From the NCBI GenBank assembly GCA_016714025.1, contig JADJOB010000001.1, positions 620,001-684,000 of the forward strand: a stretch of 64,000 nt of DNA, given 5' to 3'. The position numbers and the translations under genes were made by a program. Origin of the DNA: Saprospiraceae bacterium (GTDB taxonomy: Bacteria > Bacteroidota > Bacteroidia > Chitinophagales > Saprospiraceae). Under the pieces are notes generated by a model. It made no database searches. It saw only the letters and a program-made list of their open reading frames with translations, and had not been told where the DNA came from. Numbering within the stretch: position 1 is the first letter of the stretch; each line of letters starts with the position of its first letter. This document shows positions 51,793 to 59,051 of this stretch, one piece after another.

Positions 51793-52386
51793 ATGACCCA
51801 ATTATATATAATTGCCCGCCCGAATGGTGCGGGTAAAACAACTGCATCTTTTTCAATTTTACCAGGTATTTTAGGAATTAATGAATTTGTGAATGCAGAT
51901 GAAATAGCTCGCGGCTTATCCCCTTTTAATCCAGAGTCTGTTTCTATAAAGTCAGGTAAAATAATGTTAAACAGGATTGATGAATTGATCTCAATTAACT
52001 CCAATTACGCATTTGAAACCACCTTATCTTCAAAATCGTTTTACCGAACCATTCAAAAAGCCCAAAGGCTGCAATACTATGTTACTTTAGTTTTCTTTTA
52101 TCTAGAATCTCCTGAGCTAGCAATACAAAGAGTAAATAATCGAATTCTTGAAGGAGGGCACTCAATACCAGAATCTATCATCGTAAGACGGTATCACAAA
52201 GGTCTTGATAACTTATTAAATATATATTTAAAACAGGTTGATAAATGGTTGATATTTGACAATTCTAATATTACGCTTAACTTTGTTGCAGAAGGTTCTT
52301 CTTTTAATCAACCAAATATTTACAATCCTATTACCTGGAATAAATTAAATACACAATGGAAAAAACACAAAAATATTCGGAATTAG
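51793..52386 (+). CDS. Zeta-toxin-like P-loop kinase
   Basis: Zeta/PezT toxins phosphorylate UDP-GlcNAc-type sugars and block peptidoglycan synthesis; many chromosomal relatives are uncharacterised. The N-terminus is TQLYIIARPNGAGKTTAS, a P-loop in which the usual AGPNGAGKT glycine is Arg; the catalytic Asp segment is FVNADEIARGLSPFNP, and FETTLSSKSF and VTLVFFYLESPELAIQRV follow as in the family, with the C-terminal RYHKGLDNLLNIY. 197 aa from the ATG; an in-frame TTG at 51,781 lies inside the promoter motif. Its 3' end overlaps a 49-residue gene by 31 bases. Neighbour ddl is a peptidoglycan enzyme, possibly coincidence. Confidence 0.85.
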   Translation: MTQLYIIARPNGAGKTTASFSILPGILGINEFVNADEIARGLSPFNPESVSIKSGKIMLNRIDELISINSNYAFETTLSSKSFYRTIQKAQRLQYYVTLVFFYLESPELAIQRVNNRILEGGHSIPESIIVRRYHKGLDNLLNIYLKQVDKWLIFDNSNITLNFVAEGSSFNQPNIYNPITWNKLNTQWKKHKNIRN

Positions 52387-52505
52387 GAAATAAAATTTTT
52401 GAAGGCTTAAAATTAGCTTTGTTAAAATTAGCGGAAGATAAAAAACGAAATCATAAAACCTTAGTCATCTCAGAAAATGGTAAGATTATACTACTTAAAC
52501 TGTAA
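52356..52505 (+). CDS. 49-residue protein overlapping the zeta-like gene, candidate antitoxin
   Basis: An ATG at 52,356, 31 bases before the zeta-like stop and in another frame, opens 49 codons ending at TAA 52,503-52,505. The product (starts MEKTQKYSELGNKIFEGLKL, ends SENGKIILLKL) is a helical, Lys-rich N-terminal part followed by a short beta hairpin, VISENGKIILL. The overlap implies translational coupling. Small proteins of this kind next to zeta-type kinases are plausible cognate antitoxins, but no experimental family is recognised and epsilon antitoxin similarity is not evident. The following PASTA gene starts two bases after its stop. Confidence 0.65.
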   Translation: MEKTQKYSELGNKIFEGLKLALLKLAEDKKRNHKTLVISENGKIILLKL

Positions 52506-52507
52506 TC

Positions 52508-53347
52508 GTGGTTAAGGAATCGCCTAAGTTTAATTTCTCTGAACTTCCTGCTTTTTTCAAAAGCAAGTTGTTGCTACATACTATAATTCGCTTGTTCCTG
52601 GTTGTAATCATCTTATGGATACTTCAGGCATTTTTTCTAAATCTTTATACCAATCACGGACAAAAACTCAGCTTACAAAAATATATTGGCGTTTCCCTGG
52701 CAAATGCAAAAAAACATGCTGAACCCAGAGGCTATGAAATCGTTGTGTCCGATTCTTTGTACGTCAAAGGAAAACCGGGTGGAATTATTATTTCACAAAT
52801 TCCAGTTCCTGGTTCACAAGTAAAGCGCGGACGAAAAATTTATGTAACGCTTACAAAATTTCAGGCTGAATCTTTTCAATCTGATCTGTTACCAGTACTT
52901 TATGGTAAAAAATATGAATTCAAAAGAACTGAATTGTTTAATCTGTTTGAGTTATACTCAAAAATCAAAGCGGTTAAGTTTGACCCGGGACCTGAAAATC
53001 ATATATTAGAAGTTTACTATCACGATCAATTATTGCTTAATGGAAATGAACGGAGATCTGATATCACCATATCAAAAGGAGATACCCTTCAGTTTGTTAT
53101 ATCTACCAAAGCAGGTGGTGAAGTACCTATTCCAGATTTAATTTGTCAAACACTGGCAGCCGCTAAATTTTTATTGAGTTCGTCAAAATTAGAATTAGGT
53201 ACCATCCTTGAAGAAGGTGAAATTACAGATCCCGAAACCGCATATATTATCAAACAAATTCCAGAAGCACAGGAAGGCCAAACCATCGAATTGGGCAGTT
53301 CGTTTAAAATAACCATTTCACAAGTTAAACCAGAACATTGTAATTAA
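52508..53347 (+). CDS. PASTA-domain membrane protein
   Basis: GTG start two bases after the small gene. One transmembrane segment at about residues 20-45 (LHTIIRLFLVVIILWIL) places the rest outside the cytoplasm. It has three PASTA-like units: about 50-110 (GVSLANAKKHAEPRGYEIV, QIPVPGSQVKRG), a degenerate second about 115-200, and about 205-277 (IPDLICQTLAAAKFLL, IIKQIPEAQEGQ). PASTA domains bind peptidoglycan fragments or penicillin-binding proteins; no kinase domain is attached, as is usual in Bacteroidota. It precedes the rhodanese gene by 6 bases. Confidence 0.87.
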   Translation: MVKESPKFNFSELPAFFKSKLLLHTIIRLFLVVIILWILQAFFLNLYTNHGQKLSLQKYIGVSLANAKKHAEPRGYEIVVSDSLYVKGKPGGIIISQIPVPGSQVKRGRKIYVTLTKFQAESFQSDLLPVLYGKKYEFKRTELFNLFELYSKIKAVKFDPGPENHILEVYYHDQLLLNGNERRSDITISKGDTLQFVISTKAGGEVPIPDLICQTLAAAKFLLSSSKLELGTILEEGEITDPETAYIIKQIPEAQEGQTIELGSSFKITISQVKPEHCN

Positions 53348-53353
53348 TAAACT

Positions 53354-53662
53354 ATGGAAGATATCACCGTACAAGAACTCAGGAAAAAATTAGAAGAAAA
53401 AGAAAATTTTATTTTAATTGATGTTCGTGAAGTATATGAACACCATGAATTTAATATTGGTGGAGAATTAGCTCCCCTGCGGAGTGAATTGGGACAAAAA
53501 ATTGAATCCATGGCAGACCAAAAAAATAATGAGATCATATTATATTGCCGTAGTGGAAACCGCAGTGGAATAGCGAAGCAACTGTTTGAGCAAGCAGGAT
53601 TTACAAAAGTTCGCAATCTATTGGGCGGAATGCTGGCCTGGAGGGAAGCGTTTCCATCCTAA
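53354..53662 (+). CDS. Rhodanese-like sulfurtransferase domain protein
   Basis: Single rhodanese domain of 102 aa, with FILIDVREVYEHHEFNIGG at the N-terminal side and the active-site loop YCRSGNRSG containing the catalytic cysteine (about residue 59), then LFEQAGFTKVRNLLGGMLAW. No signal peptide, so cytoplasmic. Single-domain rhodaneses carry persulfide sulfur; the partner here is unknown. It is in the same transcription direction and six bases from the PASTA gene. Confidence 0.92.
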   Translation: MEDITVQELRKKLEEKENFILIDVREVYEHHEFNIGGELAPLRSELGQKIESMADQKNNEIILYCRSGNRSGIAKQLFEQAGFTKVRNLLGGMLAWREAFPS

Positions 53663-53754
53663 TTAATATTCCAATTCTGTACTGTTGAAATACTAAATTA
53701 CAATCCAACTAATAAATAATTCTTCAATTATTATTGACAAATTATTATTGATCT

Positions 53755-54117
53755 TTGAATTTACCAACAACAAACAAAGAAACGGGTTCCAGAGGAGAGC
53801 AAATTGCAAAAGATTATTTGGTTTCTCAACAGTACACAATCCTTGAACAAAATTTCAGATACAGCAAATCAGAAATTGATTTAATTGCTAAGGAAGGGGA
53901 GATATTGGTTTTTATTGAAGTTAAAACCAGGAGTTACGATTATTTTGGTCCACCTGAATCTTTTGTAAGTGAATATAAAGAAGTATTAATTCATGAAGCC
54001 GGATCGTATTACATGGAAAAAATAAATCACGATTGGGAGTTTCGATTTGATATCATAGCAATCCTATTAAATAAAGATGGTAGTTACAAACTAGAGCATC
54101 ACAAGGATGCATTTTAA
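53755..54117 (+). CDS. YraN/UPF0102 family endonuclease-like protein, TTG start
   Basis: The restriction-endonuclease-like UPF0102 fold: GSRGEQIAKDYLVSQQYTIL, then SEIDLIAKEGEILVFIEVKT with the Asp-ExK metal-site pattern, and KEVLIHEAGSYYM. A TGA in frame just upstream and no early ATG leave TTG at 53,755 as the start. 120 aa is the usual size. The family has a nuclease-like core with no settled role, often near RNase HII in other bacteria but not here. Confidence 0.88.
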   Translation: MNLPTTNKETGSRGEQIAKDYLVSQQYTILEQNFRYSKSEIDLIAKEGEILVFIEVKTRSYDYFGPPESFVSEYKEVLIHEAGSYYMEKINHDWEFRFDIIAILLNKDGSYKLEHHKDAF

Positions 54118-54177
54118 TTTTTTAAATTTCTAAAAACTCCATATACTTAGTCCTAGCATTAGTGCAAAGATTTCTCT

Positions 54178-54702
54178 TTATGGTAGGTCGTTCGTAAACC
54201 AGGACGCATACATTTGGTAATTTTTTACTGTTCGTTCAATATTAAATTGAAAGGTTTCGTGATCTAATTCTTTAATTTTTTTTGCGGGGATCCCACCATA
54301 AATAAAACCCGATTCCAATCTGGAATTTTCTAATACAACGGCACCTGCAGCAATTAATACATGTTCTTCTATGATCGCATGATCTAACACGATAGCCCCC
54401 ATTCCAATTAAAACATTGGAATGAATTGTGCAACCGTGTACAATGGCTCTATGTCCAATGGATACCCGATCCCCAATATAGGTTCCAGCCTTTTGATAAG
54501 TGCAATGAATAACAGCTCCGTCCTGAATGTTTACTTCATTTCCAATTCGAATTTCGTTGACATCCCCCCGAATTATAGCTTGAAACCATACACTGCAATG
54601 ATCACCCATTTGCACATCGCCTACAATGGTTGCATTTTCAGCAATAAAACACTGCTTTCCAAAAATGGGTTTCTTGTCGAGTACTGGTAGGATCAGGGGC
54701 AT
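54178..54702 (-). CDS. Gamma-carbonic-anhydrase-family protein (YrdA-like)
   Basis: Left-handed beta-helix hexapeptide protein with the zinc-binding histidine pattern of the family: QDGAVIHCTYQKAG, SIGHRAIVHGCTIHSNVLIG (His in GHRAIVH). N-terminal NATIVGDVQMGDHCSVWFQAIIRGDVNEIRIG is the classical opening. Homologues form trimers; many YrdA-type members show little carbonic anhydrase activity. 174 aa, cytoplasmic. It converges with yraN at 61 bases and has repeats upstream. Confidence 0.93.
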   Translation of the reverse strand: MPLILPVLDKKPIFGKQCFIAENATIVGDVQMGDHCSVWFQAIIRGDVNEIRIGNEVNIQDGAVIHCTYQKAGTYIGDRVSIGHRAIVHGCTIHSNVLIGMGAIVLDHAIIEEHVLIAAGAVVLENSRLESGFIYGGIPAKKIKELDHETFQFNIERTVKNYQMYASWFTNDLP

Positions 54703-54714
54703 GGTGGGGAAGGG

Positions 54715-54867
54715 GAAGTGGAAATTAGGAATTAGGAATTAAGAATTAAGAATTACGGATTACGAATTATGGATTAGGAATAAAAATAAGCTTACCATTA
54801 TAACATTGAACGAATCAAATTTCGTAATTCGTAATTCGACATTCGTAATTCGACATTCGTAATTAAT
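54715..54867. repeat. Palindromic ATTACGAATT-type repeat block
   Basis: A left part with ATTAGGAATTAAGAATTA words and GGATTACGAATTATGGATTA, and a right part with TTCGTAATTCGTAATTCG and ACATTCGTAATT words, are reverse complements of each other across about 60 bases. The words resemble those after the TraB/GumN gene at 22,684. No coding frame runs through it. It sits between two minus-strand genes. Confidence 0.7.
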
Positions 54868-54876
54868 TAAACTACC

Positions 54877-55665
54877 TTATCGGTCCCCATCTAAAATATT
54901 GCCCAACGAGCCCAGGATGCTGCCTTCCTCTTTACGATTCATACCACCATATTGCATGATTCTTGCGGCTAATCGACTTATGGGTAAACTTTGGATCCAA
55001 ACTTTGCCAGGGCCGCGTAAAACTGCATAGAAAAGGCCTTCACCACCAAAAACCATGTTTTTAACTCCTCGGATAAATTCGATGTCAAAATCGATTCGGG
55101 AGGTATAGGCAACCACGCAACCTGTATCAATTCGAAGCGTTTCGCCAACTCCAAGTTCCAATTCTTTTACAAAACCACCTGCATGGACAAAGGCCATACC
55201 ATCTCCTTCCAGTTTTTGCATTATAAAACCCTCTCCTCCAAAAATTCCGGTTCCAAGCTTACGCTGGAGTTCAATGCCTACTGAAACACCCATCGCTGCG
55301 CATAAGAATGCATCTTTCTGGGCAATGACTTTACCATCCAACTCCATCAAATTCAAAGGGATGATTTTTCCTGCATAAGGGGAAGCGAAGCTTACGCGCG
55401 CTTTACCACCTCCTTGATTGGTGTATGTAGTCATAAACAAAGACTCTCCTGTTAGTAAGCGTTTTCCCGCAGAAAAGAGCTTGCCCATAAATCCACCTGT
55501 TTGGTTAGTGCCATCGCCAAAAATTGTAGCCATTTGAATCCCATCCTCCATCATAAGGAATGAACCCGCTTCAGCAATGGCCGTTTCACCCGGATCGAGT
55601 TCGACTTCTACATATTGCATTTCTTCACCAAATATCTTGTAATCTATTTCATGACTTTGTGACAT
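54877..55665 (-). CDS. TIGR00266/AIM24 family protein
   Basis: From the ATG at 55,665 the protein starts MSQSHEIDYKIFGEEMQYVE, the family's N-terminus; a further seven codons upstream (to 55,686) are rejected. Repeated GxG-rich beta strands follow: PGETAIAEAGSFLMMEDGI, ESLFMTTYTNQGGGKARVSF, GVSVGIELQRKLGTGIFGGEGFIMQKLEG and NMVFGGEGLFYAVLRGPGKVWIQSLP. This is the phospholipid-scramblase-like tubby/AIM24 fold, of unknown bacterial function. 262 aa, no signal peptide. A TACATTTG promoter motif lies 18 bases upstream. Confidence 0.92.
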   Translation of the reverse strand: MSQSHEIDYKIFGEEMQYVEVELDPGETAIAEAGSFLMMEDGIQMATIFGDGTNQTGGFMGKLFSAGKRLLTGESLFMTTYTNQGGGKARVSFASPYAGKIIPLNLMELDGKVIAQKDAFLCAAMGVSVGIELQRKLGTGIFGGEGFIMQKLEGDGMAFVHAGGFVKELELGVGETLRIDTGCVVAYTSRIDFDIEFIRGVKNMVFGGEGLFYAVLRGPGKVWIQSLPISRLAARIMQYGGMNRKEEGSILGSLGNILDGDR

Positions 55666-55954
55666 AATGAGTTGATTTAAGGGCAAATGTATAGAAACTT
55701 TGGCTTACCCCTCCTTGAAAAATGCAGATTTTCTCATCAAAATACATACCGCACCAACAAGCTAACTAAGTCTTTGAAGCTCTGTGAATTACTGATTTCT
55801 AAAGAGCAAATTCTTAGGGAAATAGTCAATTAAACTTAAGTTAAAATTCTATTATAAAGAGTGTTATCCATTAACAATTTATATATATTGGAAAAGAAAT
55901 TATAATAACTAACCTTGATTTGCAAATATTTTTAGGAGCTGCAAACTAGTGAAT
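55666..55954. other. Divergent intergenic region upstream of the candidate RNA
   Basis: Between the TIGR00266 gene and the structured element. It holds the minus-strand promoter motif at 55,684. On the plus strand a TATTTTTA at 55,927 is one base from TAnnTTTG and could start the RNA that follows; no matching -33 box was found. Confidence 0.45.
55684..55691 (-). promoter_or_regulatory. Candidate -7 promoter element TACATTTG
   Basis: Exact TAnnTTTG match on the minus strand, 18 bases before the ATG at 55,665 and overlapping the rejected longer start. Confidence 0.5.
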
Positions 55955-56052
55955 AAAAGCGTCTTAGCTTTACGAAGCTTTTGCCATGGATACGATATAC
56001 TCCTATCTGTGGAGCCAAGGGGTACCAGTGAACGGGGTACCCCTTTTTTTTC
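55955..56052 (+). ncRNA. Candidate structured RNA or leader attenuator: two hairpins plus intrinsic terminator
   Basis: Three helices follow each other. First, AAAAGC pairs with GCTTTT (55,955-55,982), with an alternative inner AGCTT/AAGCT stem on a TACG tetraloop. Second, CCATGGATA (55,984-55,992) pairs fully, with two wobbles, with TATCTGTGG (56,004-56,012). Third is the terminator at 56,017. A CTCC/GGAG pairing (56,000-56,014) would compete with the second helix, as in switches. The serine hydrolase ATG lies 43 bases beyond the T-run. It may be a stand-alone small RNA or a leader regulating that gene; I cannot assign a known class. Confidence 0.5.
56017..56052 (+). terminator. Strong intrinsic terminator upstream of a gene
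   Basis: AAGGGGTACC and GGTACCCCTT form a perfect 10-bp stem around a 9-base loop, followed by eight to nine T residues. No plus-strand protein gene ends here: the upstream neighbour runs the other way, so the terminated transcript must be non-coding or a leader. Confidence 0.88.
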
Positions 56053-56094
56053 GCTGTATTAAACGTTTTGCTCTATTTATTATAAAACTAAATC

Positions 56095-57156
56095 ATGTAT
56101 AAAATTGGATTATGCATCGGTTTAAATTTCATGATTCTACAAAGCGCGTTTTGTCAAATTTCATTTGCAAAGCAAAACAAAGCAACTGTTGATACAAACA
56201 ATTTTACAAAAGTAGATCGCGCCATCAAAGCCGGTGAATTTGGAGAGATCCACAGTCTGCTGATTGTTGAAAATGGACAATTGCTTTTTGAATCATATTA
56301 TGGAAATTGGACCGTTGATTCACTACACCAATTACAATCTGCAACTAAAAGTATTATTTCCACCTTGTTGGGTTGCGCGATTCAAAATAACTTTATAAAA
56401 AGTACCGATGAAAAAATTGCACAATTTTTTCCCAAAGAGTATATTCAGGATTCCCTCAAACAACAAATTAGCATTGCCAATCTATTAACCCAGCAACATG
56501 GTCTAAAATGGAAGGAATCTCCCTGGGAAGCACCCGATAATAATTGGCGTGCACTTTATACTTCAAGTGGAAATTGGTATCAAAAAATTTTAGAAACTGA
56601 AATGGCAGAATTACCAGGCCAAACATTTAACTATAGCAATGCTGCACCTGTATTGATTTCCGGTCTAATCCAACAAGCAAGCAACATGGATATCGAACAT
56701 TTTGCAAAAAAATATTTATTTGATCCATTGGAAATTACACAATACCGTTTTTGGAATGGAAATGGTGGACCAAAAAATAATGGAATGGCACTTTTGTATT
56801 TGAGTTCAAGGGATATGGCCAAAATTGGTCAACTTTATTTACAACATGGTAAATGGAATAACAAACAAATTATTCCAGAGAATTATGTACAAACCGCCAC
56901 CTCAAGTTTAGTAACTGGTGCAGAAGCAAATGGTTTTTATAGCTCTTATGATTATGGGTATTTCTGGTGGACTAATCCCAAATATCGCTTTTCAACAAAA
57001 TCAGCATATCCCAATGTTTTTCTTGCAAGAGGAGCCGGAGGTCAAAATATTATTGTCGTACCAGAAAAAAAATGGGTAGTTGTAATTACAGCCTGGAATG
57101 TTGAACGACCTAATAAACCACAAAGTATATTTGACAAATATTTGTTAGAAAATTAA
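56095..57156 (+). CDS. Exported serine hydrolase (class C beta-lactamase family)
   Basis: Signal peptide of about 22 residues (ends SAFCQ). SxxK nucleophile motif in QSATKSIISTLLG (Ser at about residue 82), YxN motif in FNYSNAAPVLISGLI, and a distal ARGAGGQNIIVVPEKKWV where class C enzymes have KTG/HTG. 353 aa, without a sorting domain, so likely periplasmic, unlike the type IX-tagged relative at 46,937. Family members are esterases, D-amino-acid peptidases or PBPs; the substrate is not predictable. The structured RNA with a terminator just upstream may control it. Confidence 0.88.
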   Translation: MYKIGLCIGLNFMILQSAFCQISFAKQNKATVDTNNFTKVDRAIKAGEFGEIHSLLIVENGQLLFESYYGNWTVDSLHQLQSATKSIISTLLGCAIQNNFIKSTDEKIAQFFPKEYIQDSLKQQISIANLLTQQHGLKWKESPWEAPDNNWRALYTSSGNWYQKILETEMAELPGQTFNYSNAAPVLISGLIQQASNMDIEHFAKKYLFDPLEITQYRFWNGNGGPKNNGMALLYLSSRDMAKIGQLYLQHGKWNNKQIIPENYVQTATSSLVTGAEANGFYSSYDYGYFWWTNPKYRFSTKSAYPNVFLARGAGGQNIIVVPEKKWVVVITAWNVERPNKPQSIFDKYLLEN

Positions 57157-57442
57157 TGGGCAAATTAATAATTCAGATTTTTAACCAGCTGGGGTGTTGA
57201 TTCATGTTGCTTTAATTTAAGCTGATTGCCATCCCAAGCTTTATCAAAGCTTATATTTAAATTAGATTTTATTTTGGTGTTTGATTAAACACCAAAATAA
57301 TAAAACTATATTTTGGGAGATAAACGAGCAAGTAATATTCATATTAATGTATTAAATTGCAAAAAATAAAAATAAACAGCACTCAATAAAAACAAAAAGA
57401 GCGAAAGTCTATTGCTAAATCACCTATACTAAATCTTTGAAT

Positions 57443-58891
57443 ATGTTATGTAAGCAACCCTATAAAAAACTAATTTTATTACTCAGCTTTGTATTTATTT
57501 CAAAATACTTTGTTCCACCAAATGTATCTGCACAAACAGTTGCGGCTGGTGGCAGACACTCGTTATTGATTTGCGCAGATAGTACTGTGCAGGCCTGGGG
57601 TTACAATGGTTATGGACAATTGGGTAATTCAACCACGACTGAGCAGCATTCAGGCGTAAAAGTAATTGGAATGAATGGTGTAGTGAGTGTATCTGGTGGA
57701 TTATTTCATTCGATTTTTATTAAAGAAAATGGGACAGTTTGGACCTGTGGAAGAAATAATGCGGGGCCGCTTGGGGATGGCAGCACTTTAGACAGGCATA
57801 CACCCGTTCAAGTAATTGGATTATCGAATATTATTCAAGCATCTGGAGGAGGTGAACATTCTTTGTTTTTAGGAAAAGATCAAACTGTTTGGTCATGTGG
57901 GTTAAATTCATCAGGGCAATTAGGAGATGGATCAACTACAAACCGATTGTTTCCTATTCAAATCAGTGGTTTAACCAATGTGATACAAGTTGCAGCAGGT
58001 GCTGAATTTTCTTTATTCTTAAAAGAGGACGGGAGTGTCTGGGCATGCGGTCATAATGGTTTTGGACAATTTGGAAATGGAACAAATGCTTCAAATAAAA
58101 ACCCAATCCAAATAAATGGATTATCCGATATCATCCAGATCACAGCGGGCGAATGGCATGCACTGTTTGTAAAAAAAGATGGAACTGTATATTCCTCTGG
58201 AAGAAATCAATTCGGTCAACTAGGAAATGGAACTCAAACAGATCAATGGCTTGCATCCTCAATTAACGATTTAAGTGAAGTCATAAAAGCTGAAGCTGGT
58301 GGCATTCATTCTGTTTTTGTTACTAATACGGGAACCGTTTATGCTTGTGGATTAAACAGTGGTGGCAATAATGACGGCCAATTAGGAGATGGCACTGCAA
58401 TTGACAGAACAAAACCTGTGTTGGTTAATACATCCTGGGGTACTGATAAGATTATTCATGCAGAAGCTTGTAGAGAACACACGCTCTTCTTATCTGAAAA
58501 AGGACCTATTTGGGCCAGCGGAAGAAACAATTATGGTCAACTCGGTATTGGGTATTTTACTACTGCAAATTTTAAATCCCCCGTCCGATCCAACACCTTG
58601 TGTGTACCCATTTTAGTCAAACAATATCAGCCAGAAGCTATTCAAATTACATATCAACTCTTTCCAAATCCAACATCCGGATCAATTACTTTGAAATCAA
58701 AACCAAAACTTAAAAAAGCCAGCATTTCGCTATATAATTCCTGCGGAATTTTAAGCCGACAAACTAATTATAACCAGGAAAACGAATTTCATTTTGATCT
58801 AAAAGAACTTAAAAATGGCTTATATATACTTACATTGAGTGAGAATAATAAATTTCTATATAGCGACAAAATAATTATTAATCATGAATAA
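57443..58891 (+). CDS. Secreted RCC1-repeat beta-propeller protein with type IX sorting domain
   Basis: ATG at 57,443, two codons after an in-frame TTG; the signal sequence is long and ends near VSAQ (residue 30). Seven RCC1 repeats of about 50 residues follow, each with HSLF/GTVWxxGxNxxGQLGDGT-like units (for example TVWSCGLNSSGQLGDG, TVYACGLNSGG), enough for a closed seven-bladed propeller. A sorting domain starts about residue 408 (YQLFPNPTSGSITL) and ends LYSDKIIINHE. 482 aa. RCC1 propellers mediate protein binding; a secreted bacterial one suggests an adhesin or recognition role, which is inference. Confidence 0.9.
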   Translation: MLCKQPYKKLILLLSFVFISKYFVPPNVSAQTVAAGGRHSLLICADSTVQAWGYNGYGQLGNSTTTEQHSGVKVIGMNGVVSVSGGLFHSIFIKENGTVWTCGRNNAGPLGDGSTLDRHTPVQVIGLSNIIQASGGGEHSLFLGKDQTVWSCGLNSSGQLGDGSTTNRLFPIQISGLTNVIQVAAGAEFSLFLKEDGSVWACGHNGFGQFGNGTNASNKNPIQINGLSDIIQITAGEWHALFVKKDGTVYSSGRNQFGQLGNGTQTDQWLASSINDLSEVIKAEAGGIHSVFVTNTGTVYACGLNSGGNNDGQLGDGTAIDRTKPVLVNTSWGTDKIIHAEACREHTLFLSEKGPIWASGRNNYGQLGIGYFTTANFKSPVRSNTLCVPILVKQYQPEAIQITYQLFPNPTSGSITLKSKPKLKKASISLYNSCGILSRQTNYNQENEFHFDLKELKNGLYILTLSENNKFLYSDKIIINHE

Positions 58892-59051
58892 AAATATTTA
58901 TAACTAATGTTAACAAGTTTTAGTTAGAATCTGAATCATTTATAAATTTAATTAATTCTACCAAGTTCCTTTTAGTATTATCAACTTAATATAGATCTTC
59001 AATTTTTGAATTAAAATAATTGCATTATTTTTACCTATAAATATACCTAAA

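Noticed and set aside
51654..52004. Minus-strand frame of about 116 codons opposite the zeta-like gene
   Set aside because: It runs antisense to the recognisable P-loop and ADEIAR motifs of the zeta-like gene and overlaps the ddl start; no family features of its own.
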